Below are positions 45,745-56,681 of a stretch of 64,000 nucleotides of DNA, piece after piece (positions within the stretch are counted from its first letter, which is position 1; every line of letters starts with the position of its first letter). Location of the stretch: the NCBI GenBank assembly GCA_021495925.1, contig JAKEKT010000015.1, positions 124,001 to 188,000 of the forward strand, written 5' to 3'. A model generated the notes under the pieces. The model was given only the letters and a program-made list of their open reading frames with translations. It was not told the origin of the DNA and did no database searches. A program made the translations under genes and the position numbers. This stretch comes from Diplodia intermedia. Lineage: Eukaryota; Ascomycota; Dothideomycetes; Botryosphaeriales; Botryosphaeriaceae.

Positions 45745-46939
45745 GTGAGTGAGCGAGGTTGGACTGGAGGGGGAGGGAGGGGAGGGTTTTGGATGGGTGG
45801 AGCTTTGGCTTGCGGTGTGTAGATGACTTCGGTGGGGATTGGTCACGAACGATCTCTTCCTCTTCTTCCGTTTGCTTTTGCTTCGGAGGGGATGGCACGT
45901 CGTCTCATGCTCCATCTGGTTTTTTTCTTCCCCCTTGGTCATTGTGGATTGCAGACGAAATCGGCTCCTCCTCCTCCTCCTTTTCGATCTTTAATCGGAG
46001 TACTCTCAGGATGCGGGTGTGGGACGGATAGATGGGCAATGCGGACGACGACGACGACCACGTCGTGGTAGGTAGGGTACCCCGAGATCCCAGTGGTCTT
46101 CTTTTGTTGTCGAAATGTCCAAGCATTAACGTCGTCCGGCTCGCCATGTCCCCGTTGCCCGCCGACACGCTTGCCGTCGTACCTCGTGTAACGAATCTCC
46201 GTCCCCCCCGCAATGTCTGGGAGTGGGTGGGTCCCGTCCCGGCCCATTGGATCTTCGGCAGTTGCACGATGCGCGACGTTTGATCGACGTGCCACGGCTG
46301 CAAGCTCACCCATCAAAAAAGCTTAGCTCGTCGACGCGCGGAAGACGGCGCAGCAGTGTGCTCTTTGACCACCGTCAAAATTTTACAGATGCGGATCGTT
46401 CATCAAAGGCTTGTTGGTCTCACACGCGTGGCTTGGCTAATTGGCATTGCGTGGACATGAGCTGAGAGGACGCGTATTTTTTTTCCCTCTCTTCTTTTGC
46501 TTGGTAAGCTAGCATGCGCTAATTACCATATTTCCATCCTCTCACTTCACTTTGCGACGTGCACAGTTTGCAAGTGTTGTTCGGTCTCTGAATGCTTGGT
46601 ATTGAAACCCTCGTGACTCCTCGGTCGCTTCGCTTCGAATATGTGCGCTTGTATGCGCGCTGCTATGATATCCCAAATTCCAATTCCCTCCTCTCCTACG
46701 ACCAATTTTGCCCGATCTACGCTATGCAACTAGAGAATTATCCCTAAAAAAAAAAACAAGAATCTAAACGCCGTAGGCTATGCATAGACCAGGGCCCATT
46801 CGCTCCTCGTGACAAAATCCGATGGAAGACGATATAAAAGTACAGAAACAACACAACCCAAAAGGTGAAGAAAGGAGCGTCATGACCTCGTAACCGTCAA
46901 GAGAATAGGAGAAGAAAACGTAGACTCAACCCCCCCTCC
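45745..46939. other. Intergenic between convergent genes, nothing recognised
   Basis: Lies between the 3' ends of the tail-anchored protein (plus) and the PLC-like gene (minus). Lower GC from 46280 to 46920. No supported ORF or RNA. Confidence 0.5.
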
Positions 46940-48043
46940 TTACAGCGCCATGACGGCGACAACGACACCCACCACCGCCGCCACCGCGGCGCCGCCCCTC
47001 GGCGACCCGAAGCTGGCGACGCCGGCAGAGCTGGTCGTCGGATCGTTGCTCGCCGTCACCTTCTCCTCGCTGACGGCGACGCGGCCGCTCGTCGCGCCGG
47101 CCACGCCGTTGAGGCTGTCGACCGTCTCGATGGCGGGGCCGACGTTGAAGAAGTCGACGAGCACGGCCCACGGCGCCTTGCCGTACGTCTGGCTGCACTC
47201 GGCGGCGGCCTGGCCCAGCGAGCCGTCGGTCGTGTTGGGCGAGTTGGTGGTCTCGAGGTACGTGGTGTTGGGGCTCTCGATGCCAAAGGCCGACGACGCG
47301 TACAGGAAGTGGTTCATGAGGAAGAGGCGGTCGCCCGCGGCGGCGGATTCGGCGTCGCCTTTGAGCGAGGTGGGGCGGTCCGGCTCGCAGCTGTAGTTGC
47401 TCGGCGACGTGTTGTCGTACGCGTTCTCGTACACGAAGGTGAACTCGTCGAGGAGGTAGGGGGCGGCGGTGTTGGACGAGGCGGACAGCGAGGCCACGAA
47501 GGTGACCAGCCGCGTGTTGTTGGAGATCATGGTTTGGAGGGTGGGCCATTCCGAGGGGGCCTGGGTGGTCGAGGCGGGCGTGTAGGCGTAGTCGTCGATG
47601 CCCGAGGCGCTGAACTCCGAGGCCAGCACCGAGGCCGACGCGTCGTCCGAGTTGACGAGCAGGAGGGTGACGACGTCGTTGGTGTTGGCGTCCATCCAGG
47701 TCTTGATCTCGGCGAGCCAGTCGGACAGCTTGCCGGCGTCGAGCAGGGTGCACGAGCTGTGGCACAGATGCCATTCGTCGGCGTTGTCGTCGGTGTAGTG
47801 GTGGACTTGGGCGGTCAGGAGACGCACGCCGGCGTCGAGCTGGACGGTGGAGTTGTAGTACTGGTTGCCGGAGCTGGAGTAGCTGGTCGACGAGTCGGAG
47901 ACGAAGGCGCTGTCGTGGGCGCCCAGAAGCGTGACGTTGCCGTACGTCTTGTCGCATAGAGAGGCTGCATTGTTGCAGACGGTTTGGGCCGAGGCCGAGA
48001 GAGCGAGCAGAGATGCGGCGCGGGCGAGGTTTCTGAAGATCAT
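46940..48043 (-). CDS. Secreted PLC-like phosphodiesterase, probably GPI-anchored
   Basis: Single 367-residue frame starting MIFRNLARAASLLALSASAQ, a clear signal peptide cut before TVCNN. The PI-PLC X-type core includes LLGAHDSAF (first catalytic-type His, residue 43) and AQVHHYTDDNADEWHLCHSS (second His near 81), the pattern of the fungal PLC-like phosphodiesterase TIM-barrel superfamily. Eight or more N-glycosylation sequons are scattered along it. The end is a Ser/Ala-rich spacer plus a hydrophobic tail (AAVAAVVGVVVAVMAL), typical of a GPI attachment signal. Such proteins sit at the cell wall or plasma membrane; substrate is unknown. It is divergent from the calycin-like gene, start codons 735 bp apart. 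Confidence 0.87.
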   Translation of the reverse strand: MIFRNLARAASLLALSASAQTVCNNAASLCDKTYGNVTLLGAHDSAFVSDSSTSYSSSGNQYYNSTVQLDAGVRLLTAQVHHYTDDNADEWHLCHSSCTLLDAGKLSDWLAEIKTWMDANTNDVVTLLLVNSDDASASVLASEFSASGIDDYAYTPASTTQAPSEWPTLQTMISNNTRLVTFVASLSASSNTAAPYLLDEFTFVYENAYDNTSPSNYSCEPDRPTSLKGDAESAAAGDRLFLMNHFLYASSAFGIESPNTTYLETTNSPNTTDGSLGQAAAECSQTYGKAPWAVLVDFFNVGPAIETVDSLNGVAGATSGRVAVSEEKVTASNDPTTSSAGVASFGSPRGGAAVAAVVGVVVAVMAL

Positions 48044-48778
48044 ATTGACGCTTTCTTTCTTTTTCCGGCGGGATGTGGAAGCAAATAGCGAGTGGCAGGA
48101 AATACAAACGGATAACTAAAGAAGGTCAGGGCGGACGGCGGAGGTCTTTAACTGCAGATTGGGTGGCCAGGTGGGTGTCTTACTCAGGGTGGGCTGCTAT
48201 ATTTTTGTCGACTGCACTGCCCCGCTAGCAGGCTGGCAACGGGCCTGACGCAGCCTAGCATCCGCGCGTCGTCAGCGCCGCGGCCACCGCCCAAGCTCAA
48301 GTCGCCGCCGAGCCACCCGCCGCGCGCGCGACGTTGCCGTGCCGATGCATGAGGGGTGCGACGAGGCAGCGCCAAAACGTCTCGGCCCTGGGGGCTTGTC
48401 GCAGCAGGCATCGCAGGTTGCAGCCCGCCGGCCCCCGTCTTTTTCCAGAAGCAAAGGGTCGCGTGCAAATCATTGGCCCCACACCCCAGCCCCAGCATCG
48501 CCGCAGCCCCTGCGTCTGGCGTCACCACCCAGCCCAGCCCTGTTCAGCCCGCACGCCCGGCCGCCGCCAGCCTCGTACCCAAACAGCAGCATTCCACAAA
48601 AACAGCGCCCTCTTCTCTCCCAAGAATAATACGATACCCACATACTGCCACCACCACAGCCCGCTCGAGCCGTCAGCCACCCCGGCCGCCTCCGCCCCCA
48701 ACTCCACCCACGCACGTATTCGCCGACTCACAATCCCGGCAACGCATCCCACACCACACCACACCACACCACACAGCC
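48044..48778. promoter_or_regulatory. Divergent intergenic region between PLC-like and calycin-like genes
   Basis: 735 bp holding both promoters. A CACAC/ACACC repeat (48750-48775) abuts the start codon of the right-hand gene. No specific operator was recognised. Confidence 0.45.
48750..48775. repeat. ACACC pentanucleotide repeat in the 5' leader
   Basis: About five ACACC units ending three bases before the ATG at 48779; it would lie in the 5' untranslated region. Confidence 0.85.
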
Positions 48779-49408
48779 ATGTCCGACCACCATCCCAACA
48801 TCACCCTCCACCCGCCCATCACCACCGCCGCCGACCCGGCCGGCGTGCAGCCCGCGCAGCCCGTCCCCGCGCCCGCCTGGCTGCAGGGCAAATGGCACGT
48901 CACGCACAGCACGCTGCCCATGTGGCGCTCCAAGCGCAACGTCACCATCACCTACACGCCCGTCGCCGACAGCACCAAGCTCGACGACCTGGTCGAGTAC
49001 CAAGCCCTCGACGGCGGCGGCGACAAGCTGAAATCCGTCCACGGCGTCGACGCGCCCGCCGCCGGCTGCGCGGGCTGGGCGTGGGACTGGCGCGGGAAGG
49101 GGTGGTTGGTGATTGCGAGCAGTCGGTGGGAGGTGCTCGGGTATGGAGATGAGGATGGCGAGGCGCAGGCGGCGGTGGGTGGCGCCCAGGTGCAGTCGCC
49201 CGAACGGAGGCAGTGGGTCGTCACGTATTTCGCCAAGACGCTGTTCACGCCCGCCGGCATCGATCTGTACAGTCGGCACCCCGACGGCTTGAGGCCGGGG
49301 ACGGTCAGGGCGATCGAGGAGGCGCTGGCGCGCGTCGAGGACGAGGGCGTGCGGAAATTGGCGGCCGATTTGTTCGAGGTGAAGATGGATGGCGCGAGGA
49401 AGGAGTAG
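48779..49408 (+). CDS. Calycin-like conserved fungal protein
   Basis: Uninterrupted 209-residue frame from ATG at 48779 (MSDHHPNITLHPPI). After a short Pro-rich start it reads WLQGKWHVTHSTLPMWRSKR, NVTITYTP, DDLVEYQ, KSVHGVDAP, WAWDWRGKGWLVIASSRWEV and WVVTYFAKTLFTPAGIDLYS. Alternating strands and the opening G-x-W motif fit a small beta-barrel of the calycin/lipocalin type, and such fungal proteins are commonly annotated calycin-like. No signal peptide or membrane segment is present, so it is probably cytosolic. A ligand is not known. The C-terminal helix (VRAIEEALARVEDEGVRKL) is typical of the family. Confidence 0.75.
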   Translation: MSDHHPNITLHPPITTAADPAGVQPAQPVPAPAWLQGKWHVTHSTLPMWRSKRNVTITYTPVADSTKLDDLVEYQALDGGGDKLKSVHGVDAPAAGCAGWAWDWRGKGWLVIASSRWEVLGYGDEDGEAQAAVGGAQVQSPERRQWVVTYFAKTLFTPAGIDLYSRHPDGLRPGTVRAIEEALARVEDEGVRKLAADLFEVKMDGARKE

Positions 49409-50346
49409 GGAAATGAGGTGGGGCTAAGCGTTTTTTTTTTTTGCTCGCGTGGATGTGGAGATGGGGAGGGGGTCGTTGAGGTTATGCGGTTTAAGGTTAT
49501 TCGAGAAGGTTGGGGCGATGATTGGTCGTTTATCTGGTAACGAACGTACCAGACATGAGGCAACATGTTTGAGCGGAGAAGCAACACCGACGCCATCTAA
49601 TTACAACGGGCACTGGGATCTTACTGCTGGCGGGATTTTTTTAATGATTCGGGAAGCAAAGGATACCCTTCCTCTTCTTGGCAACAATTAATCGTCTATT
49701 GGAAGCACGGGCAACTCGGGATCTACCGACCATTTCACTTGCGCTTCGGCTCCGATCTTATCGATATATTGGTTTCTTTGATTCGTCTCACGGTCCTCGC
49801 TCGCTTTCCTATTCCGAAATCCTTCAATCATTTCGCTTATCCAATACGGTCTACAGTAGCTCCCAGACTAACTTCGTTCTTGCGTAGTTGACCGCGTCTA
49901 CTCCTTTCTCATATCAGACGCTGAGGCGCAATTCAATGAGTTGCAGAGCAAGGCCGACGACACTGCGCTGCAATGTATTTATTCTCCAGTGTCTCACAGT
50001 GCACATATGGGAGAGAGTTGAGAATCGATGATTCAAAATGCCTAGCGGGTCATGGTTGGACGAGCAGACGAGGCTTGTCAATGCCACGTCGTCGTTGCTA
50101 ATTGGTTGCACCACATACAGTCTTCTGCTTACCTTGCCACTTGCGCAACTTCAGCCTCAAAAGCCCAAAATGCTTACTAATGTTGATGCATGAGCGGGGT
50201 CGCCAAGTCGATAAGCGGGCCAGCTGGTGAGGCCAGACGGCCCTCGCGCATTTTGTCTGGAAGCCCTTCGTGTGTTCTCTACCCAGCCAGCGCGTGGCGC
50301 AAGCGCTTCAGAACAACACATCTCACAACAGTCGACCCCAAAAGCA
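49409..50346. other. Intergenic, nothing recognised
   Basis: 3' region of the calycin-like gene and promoter of the HET gene. GC is lower than in flanking genes. No supported feature. Confidence 0.5.
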
Positions 50347-52443
50347 ATGCAAAGTAACAACGGACAGCCATTGCCGGGCTTTCCGCATCGAAGGCGCCCA
50401 GCGAATGACCGAGGATCTGATGGGGCTTCTGCAAGCACTGCTTACCGCTATCTCACTCCGATCCAAGATCGACAGATCCGGCTTGTCCATCTGCTGCCCG
50501 GATTCTTGGATGACCCAATAAGGCTTACGGTTGAGGTTGTTTCGTTGAGCAAAGCGAACGCTACGTTCGAAGCTCTCTCTTACTGCTGGGGCGATCCGTT
50601 GGAAAAACAAGACATCCTTTGCGAAGGAGAGACGGTTCAGGTCACCGTCAACCTCTTTTCTGCACTGACCCACCTGCGGAAATATAAGGAGTCACGCACC
50701 TTGTGGATTGACGCCCTCTGTATCGACCAGGAAGATCAGGCCGAGAAGTCAGCGCAGGTCAAAATGATGGACGAGATCTACAAGACCTGCAGAAGAGGGA
50801 TACTTTGGATAGGAGAGGAAACGGAATAAATCGACAGATGGTGTGCATTCGACACATTTGGGGCCTGCAAGGAGCGCAGCTTCGTGCCCAGAAGAGCAAT
50901 TCACGGTTACGGGGGTTCCAGCAGCATCCCGGATGCTTCTGTGTGGTGTGGATGGCATGGACGGAAACCAAGGCTGTCAGAAGCATTCAAACTCCCGGAA
51001 TTTCTGGCAGAGGGTCCACACTTACATGAGATTCCCGGATTCGAGTATCTCGTGTCGCGATACAACACCGATCATCGCCAATTCATAGAGCCAATCCAAG
51101 CACTATGGACATTGATACGGCGCCCTTGGTGGGAGCGTATATGGACCTTGCAAGAAACGGTGCTGCCTGATAGGAAAACACTTGTATGTGGGCCCCTGGA
51201 GATACAGTGGGAGACAATAGTGAAGGCAGCTTCTCAGCTACATCACCATGGTGTATCCAGCTGCTGCGCATCCTTCTATGAGAAGATAGTCCGCTACCTT
51301 TCATATTCCACCCACGGCAAACCTACGTACGAAATTCTGAGGCTATTCTCGCGGGAAATCAGAACTTTGAACAAGGTCCGCAGCAGCCTTGCTCCTTCAG
51401 CAAACCTTGAGATACTGCAACTTGTCCATTCCTTCGGCCACCGTCAAGCAACAAACCCTCGCGACAAGATATACGGGCTTCTTGGACTTCTCAAACGAGA
51501 CGAAAGGTTGATAGGTGTGGACTATGGGCTGGATATGACGGCCCTCAATCGAAAACTCAGCCAACGCATTCTCCTATCATCAGGGCGACTATACAAAAGG
51601 TATTCCGTCATGTACGGAGACGGAATGTATGTCAATTCGAGCCCCCTTCCATCATGGGCGAAAGACTTCAGCCACACGCTCGACCGTTTCGACCAAACCA
51701 TCGAGGAAGCCCGAGAGCGAAACCGAGAAGGCTACAACGCGTCAGCAGACAGACCGCCTTCGGTCGCGTTCCACGGGGAAACGGTGCTCTCGCTGAACTG
51801 CGTCCACGTCGGCGAAGTGGCGAGGACCACCGACGCAGCTTGCCACAGGATCGACCCGGAATCCGTCCGACTCTTCTTATCGACCAAATGCGCGCCCGTG
51901 ATCGGGTACCACGCTCGAAAGGCGGGGAGATATCCAGCCTGTCCCGACGCCGCCGCCCGAGGCCCGAACGGCTCCATCGACAACCGAGAGGCGTTCTGGC
52001 GAACCGTCTTCGGCAATCGCTGCGTATCTGAAGCCTCGGACGGGAGCAAGCGGCATCCCACCCAGCAAGACATGGAGAATCTGAAGACGTTTGTGTTCTT
52101 TCCCCATGATGATCTTCCGGGAAGCATTCGTGACCAGCTGCTATCGGACATGGGATGCCACATCTTCAACCGCAGGTTCTTCATCACGAGGGACAATCTA
52201 GTGGGGTTTGGCCCGTCCAACATGGAACCAGGCGACGATGTCTGGATTCCGGGCGGCAGCAAGGTTCCGTTCGTCTTCCGACCGCTGGACGGCCCTGGGC
52301 CCGAGGAAATGGGGTATTCTGTCTCTGACAGCGGGCTGCATCCTGCTCGCCGGTGGCGCACTGTCGTTGGCGATTGCTATGTGCACGGCGTCATGGAGGG
52401 CGAGACTGCGGGCATGCCGGAATTCGTCTTGTTTCTGAAGTGA
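50347..52443 (+). pseudogene. Heterokaryon incompatibility (HET) domain protein interrupted by one in-frame stop
   Basis: One continuous frame of 699 codons with a single internal TAA at 50827-50829. Before it, ATG 50347 starts MQSNNGQPLPGF and the HET domain motifs appear in order: FEALSYCWGDP, LWIDALCIDQED and MMDEIYKTCRRGILWIGEE. After the stop the same frame continues for 537 residues with family-typical blocks: WTLIRRPWWERIWTLQE, NPRDKIYGLLGLL, GVDYGLDMTALN and a C-terminal GDDVWIPGGSKVPFVFRP. No intron can remove the TAA without deleting the conserved HET segment. HET domains trigger cell death on contact with non-self partners. As written only 160 residues would be made; a null allele, readthrough or a sequencing error are the alternatives. 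It converges on the FHA-kinase gene. Confidence 0.8.
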
Positions 52444-52688
52444 TGCCAATGCAAGTGACTTCACACTCTTGAAACCGTACGAATCGCTCCAAACCTCGTA
52501 CTCAAGTCCGTGCAGCAGAAGGTTCCAGTTGATCAACTTCAAACTCTCATCGCGACGTTTCCACGGCCGGTACGGTCACCTCTAGTGAAGCGACATCCTG
52601 GCAGGAAGCCCTGGGATTTCGAAGCAGCGACATTTCCGCCATCATTATAGATTCTACACATGATCCGTGACCCCACCCCGCGACCCAC

Positions 52689-54826
52689 CTACCCCTCCCC
52701 ACCCTCCAACGACCCCCTCCTCCCCCTCTTCCTCGTCCCCAGTTCCCCCTTCGCCCTAACCCTCTCCACTTCCTCCCCCTCCTCCCTCACCCTCCCAAAA
52801 CACTTATGCCCCACCGCCTCCCCCGCGCCCACGCGGTCCCCCTCATCCCACGCCAACATCCGCAACAGCAACCCATACACGCTCTCCCCCCCTCCCCCTC
52901 CCCCTCCCTCCCCCCGCCCCAACGCCTCCACCCGCGCCCTCCACGCCCCCCCTTCTTCTCCCTTCTCCTCCGGCACCACCGCCCGCCGCCACGGCAGCGC
53001 CTTGTGCACGAACAGCTGCCACCCCACGACGCCGAGCGCCCACACGTCGACGCCCGGCCCGTACGCGGCGCGCTCCATCTCGGGCGCCAGGTAGGGCACG
53101 GTGCCGACGGCGCCGGGGCGGGGGGAGGCGCGGGGCGCGCGGATGGCGTGGCCGAAGTCGAGGATGATGACGCGGGGGAGGAGGGGGAGGGGGTGGGGGG
53201 CGGCGGCGGCGGCGGCGGCGTTGTTGTTGGCGATGACGGCGGCGAGGGAGTGGGGGTGGGAGGGAGAAGAAGAGATTGGGGGCATGGAGACGATGCCGAT
53301 GTTTGCGGGCTTGATGTCGCGGTGGATGAAGCCGTGGGCGTGGAGGTGGGCGAGGCCGGAGAGGAGTTGGTGGAAGAGGTGGAGGCGGAGGTGGAAGAGT
53401 TGCGGGGGGAGGGTGAGGACCGGCGGCGCCGCGGACGATGATGAGGAGGAGGATGACGAGGCCGAGGGCGAGGATTGGATGTGGGCGGCGAGCGTGTCGC
53501 GGACGAAGGGGGACGAGATGAGCCAGACGCGTTCGGGGCGCGGGCCCGTGTACCAGCGCTCGCCGCGTTCGTAGATGGTGTCGATGAGGGTGGAGAGGTT
53601 GGGCTGTTCGCACCGGTCTTTTTCTTAGCAGTCGCGTCTTTGCCATCGGGATGGGTTGTTTGTCTTTTTGCTAGAACTGAATGCAGAGGGCGGCTTACAT
53701 GCTCTGGCACCTTCGCGCAGATGTCAATCTCCCTCATGCACTCCCGCACGCTGCTCTGCGTCCGCACCACCATCTTCGCCGCCGCGATCCGCCCCGTCAC
53801 CCGATGCCTCGCCGCCGTCACCGTGCCGAACGCGCCCCTCCCCACGGTGCCCCTGATCAGCCAGTCGCACAGCGGATGGTCGGCCTCGGCCGGGCTCGCC
53901 AGCAGCTCGCGCGGCGGCGTCGCGGCCCCCCTCTCCCTGCTGAACGTCTCGCGCAGGAAGCGGCCCAGCCGCTGCTGGAACGCGCGCTCCCGGTCGGGCC
54001 CGCCGCTGCGCACGACGTACTCGAAGACGTACGCCAGGTTGCCGAGGCCGATGCGGCAGCGCGGCTTGGCCAGCACCCGCCCGCCCGCGTCGAAGCTCTC
54101 GTCGCCGAGCACCACCACCGGCCGCCGCGGGTTCTCCACCACCAGCATGAAGGCGCCGTTGCGCTCGAAGGCGAAGCGCGCGTGCAGCCCCGCCAGCCCC
54201 GACGCCGGCACCCGCGTCTTGGCCAGCAGCAAATCGACGCCGCCGTGGCTGCGCACCGGCGTGGGAGCGGACGTGGATGATGGATTCGCCTTGTTGCTCT
54301 TCTTCCACCGCCCCGACCCGACGCGCCAGCCCAGCGGCGGCAGCTCGAGCGGCGCGTCCAGCGAGAAGCGGTAGTGGCCCGTCCAGACGAGGCGCGGGTC
54401 CTGCGTCGCCGTCTCCTCGTCCGTCTCCGTCTCGGTGGCGCTGGCCTGCGGCGGGAAGAAGCCGGACTGGCTCTGGCTCTGGCTCTGGCTCAGCGGCGGA
54501 TCCTCTTCGTCGTTGTCATCGTCACCCGCTGGCCGCGGTGGGTGCTGCAGCGAGCCGAGCGGCACGATGGTCTCGATGGAGATGAAGTTGCGGTGGTAGG
54601 GAAACGCGTCCGGCGCGTTCTTGATCTCGGACGCTACCTCGTCGAAGGCGAGGCAGGCCTCCAGGTTGGCGGGCCGCAGGTGGGCGAAGCAGTCACATGA
54701 GTCCGAGGGCTGTGTGGCTGGGGGCTGATCGGTGTCGGTGCTGACGGTGTGGTGCGACGAGGTGGAAGATTCATCGGCTTCAGTCGGCGTGAGGCTGGCT
54801 GGTAGAGGATGCGTGGGGTCGTGCAT
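52689..54826 (-). CDS. FHA domain-containing serine/threonine protein kinase
   Basis: Two exons on the minus strand, 54826-53699 and 53603-52689, with a 95-bp intron; 680 residues. It starts MHDPTHPLPASLTPTEADES. An SQSQSQSQSG run lies near residue 117. Residues about 190-260 look like an FHA fold (GLAGLHARFAFERNGAFMLV, then VENPRRPVVVLGDE). The kinase begins near 325 with GTVGRGAFGTVTAARH and the Lys of IAAAKMVV, has HRDIKPANIGIV near 465, DFGHAIRAP near 525 and GTVPYLAPEMERAAYG after it, so all catalytic residues are present. Ser-rich and Ala-rich inserts separate the subdomains. FHA domains bind phosphothreonine; FHA plus kinase recalls DNA-damage kinases such as Rad53/Cds1, but the layout differs and orthology is not claimed. 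Confidence 0.83.
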
Positions 54827-55949
54827 TAGAAGGCGTCCAGAGTAGCTTTGGTAATAAGGTTGATGTGGGGATGGTCTGTGTCCATGTTGTTTTGCGGCGG
54901 CGGATGAGCGACATGGGGTGCGGGGGGTTCTGGCCAATCGAATTGCACACCGTCGGTTACCTAAGCTCACCGATTTCAGGCAGCAACCCACCATGATCAG
55001 TCCAAATGGAGCATGGGTGGAAGTAGGAAGCATGGTGTACCGTTGCGGCGATGAAAACATGCGAGACAAGGGCAGAACTCGCAAGAACAGGACTCGCATG
55101 CATACAGGATGCAACTATGAATTGATTCCAGATTCCGACCATTCCAGGTTAATCAATCTACCCTTTACCCACCCTGAAACCAAGCATGGTGGGCTTGGGC
55201 TGCGCTTCAGACAATATAGTAGTAGCTCCTTCATTCGTACATCCCCCTCCTCCCAAAACATTTCCAAGCGCCTTCCCTTCAGCGCCACGTCTCAGAAACG
55301 TGAACGGCCAAAGAGCTGTCATTCCCGCTCGAGTGCACATGGATATGAGTACCTATGCATCAAGAGCCTCCCAAGCACCTCAGCTTCTTGCATTTTTCCT
55401 TTCGCCTCGTCTTTAGGGTATTTACTGGGCCCGCAAAAGCTTGTGTTTCTCCATCTGTCCGCGAGGTATGAAAGCCCTTCGAGTTGACCGACAATTCTCG
55501 CGTAGCTGTCTCGAGCAGAAGTCCTTGAAGAGGCCGTGGATCTTATCCCCTGTGTGCTGAATACACAAGAGCATGAACAACTTCGAAATGGGTTACTTGG
55601 TACATCAGATGGATGGCCAGTGTATCCGAGGCACGATGAGGCGGCATTCCAGCCGCCAGTGCTCGCGAACCGGGCGCGAACACACGTGGTCCCTTGGGGG
55701 TGTTTGCCTCAAGGCCAGTGGTACGTGGTACGTGGTGAATATGCTGCGATAGCGGGCGTCGTATCCATCTCGTCGCAGTTAGTACCGCCATTGCAACTTC
55801 CGGGCTGTCAATCAACGTGGGTGGATGATGACAAGCAGGGAAATAGGCATGTGGCCGTCGCTCTCCAGGAACCCGAGGGATGCGGTGGCTGATCCGGGTT
55901 GACCATGGGGTGGTAATAGTGGTTCAAACAACCAGGTCAAGTCCTCCCT
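54827..55949. other. Intergenic, nothing recognised
   Basis: Promoter of the FHA-kinase and 3' side of the next minus-strand gene. Small duplication TACGTGG x2 at 55719-55737. No supported ORF. Confidence 0.5.
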
Positions 55950-56681
55950 TCACCCCGAACTCCTACTCTTTCTGGCCTTCGACCGAGTCGTCATCGCATG
56001 CGTGTTACACATCCGTCCCCTCAGGATCCGTCTAGACGCATGCGCCCTCCTCTTTGGCGAACACTGCGGCGTGGCAAGATGCCGGCCAAACCTATCGCAA
56101 AACCGTCAGCACGCCTCTCAAACAAGAGCACGGACAACCACCACCATCGCCACTCACCTCGCGACGTCCGTATCCACACGCATCCTCTTCGCACCACCGC
56201 CCTCGCACGCCTCCTCCTCCCCACCACACCCTCTCTTCCTCTTCCCCAACCGCCCCTCCCCCTCCCCCTCATCCCCACTCGACGGCGGCGTCACCAACTC
56301 CCCCTTCCTCTCCCACCCCTTCCCACCACCAGCGGCAGCACCCCCGCCCACCACCCGAGGCAACGGCTGCACGCAACCGCCCCCTTCTTCCTCCGACTCC
56401 GCCGTCGCCTCCCTCAACTCCCTCATCGCAGCATCCAGGCGATCGTCGTACGCGGCGCGCACGTCGTCCGGCGTGGCGCCGCGCGGCCACAGCAAGCGGT
56501 GGTGGCAGCAGTCGTCAACGTCATCGTCATCGTCATCGTCATCGTCGCCGTTGACGTTGGCGTTGACGATGTCGGCGGCGTATCTTGCCGCGCGCCGGGC
56601 GTCGGCGGCGACGGTCGCTTCGAGCGCGGCGCGCAGGTGGTCCGCGTGCGAGCGGTCCGGGTCGAAGAAGGCTATGTCCAT
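55950..56681 (-). CDS. Small hypothetical acidic-to-basic protein
   Basis: Two exons on the minus strand, 56681-56158 and 56091-55950, giving 221 residues. It starts MDIAFFDPDRSHADHLRAAL, has a helical first half (ATVAADARRAARYAADIV), a nine-Asp run, then DDVRAAYDDRLDAAMRELRE, a Gly/Glu-rich middle and a basic KRKRGCGGEEE / AKRMRVDTDVAR segment that may be a nuclear signal. The intron is GTGAGT...GATAG (66 bp, with a GCTGAC branch-like site); splicing adds a basic tail (FGRHLATPQCSPKRRAHASR...). Without splicing the protein stops at 175 residues just inside the intron. No family recognised. Confidence 0.5.

Noticed and set aside
50757..50836. Intron that would remove the TAA in the HET gene
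   Set aside because: The only usable GT...AG pair would delete the conserved MMDEIYKTC...WIGEE segment of the HET domain, and the donor is poor.
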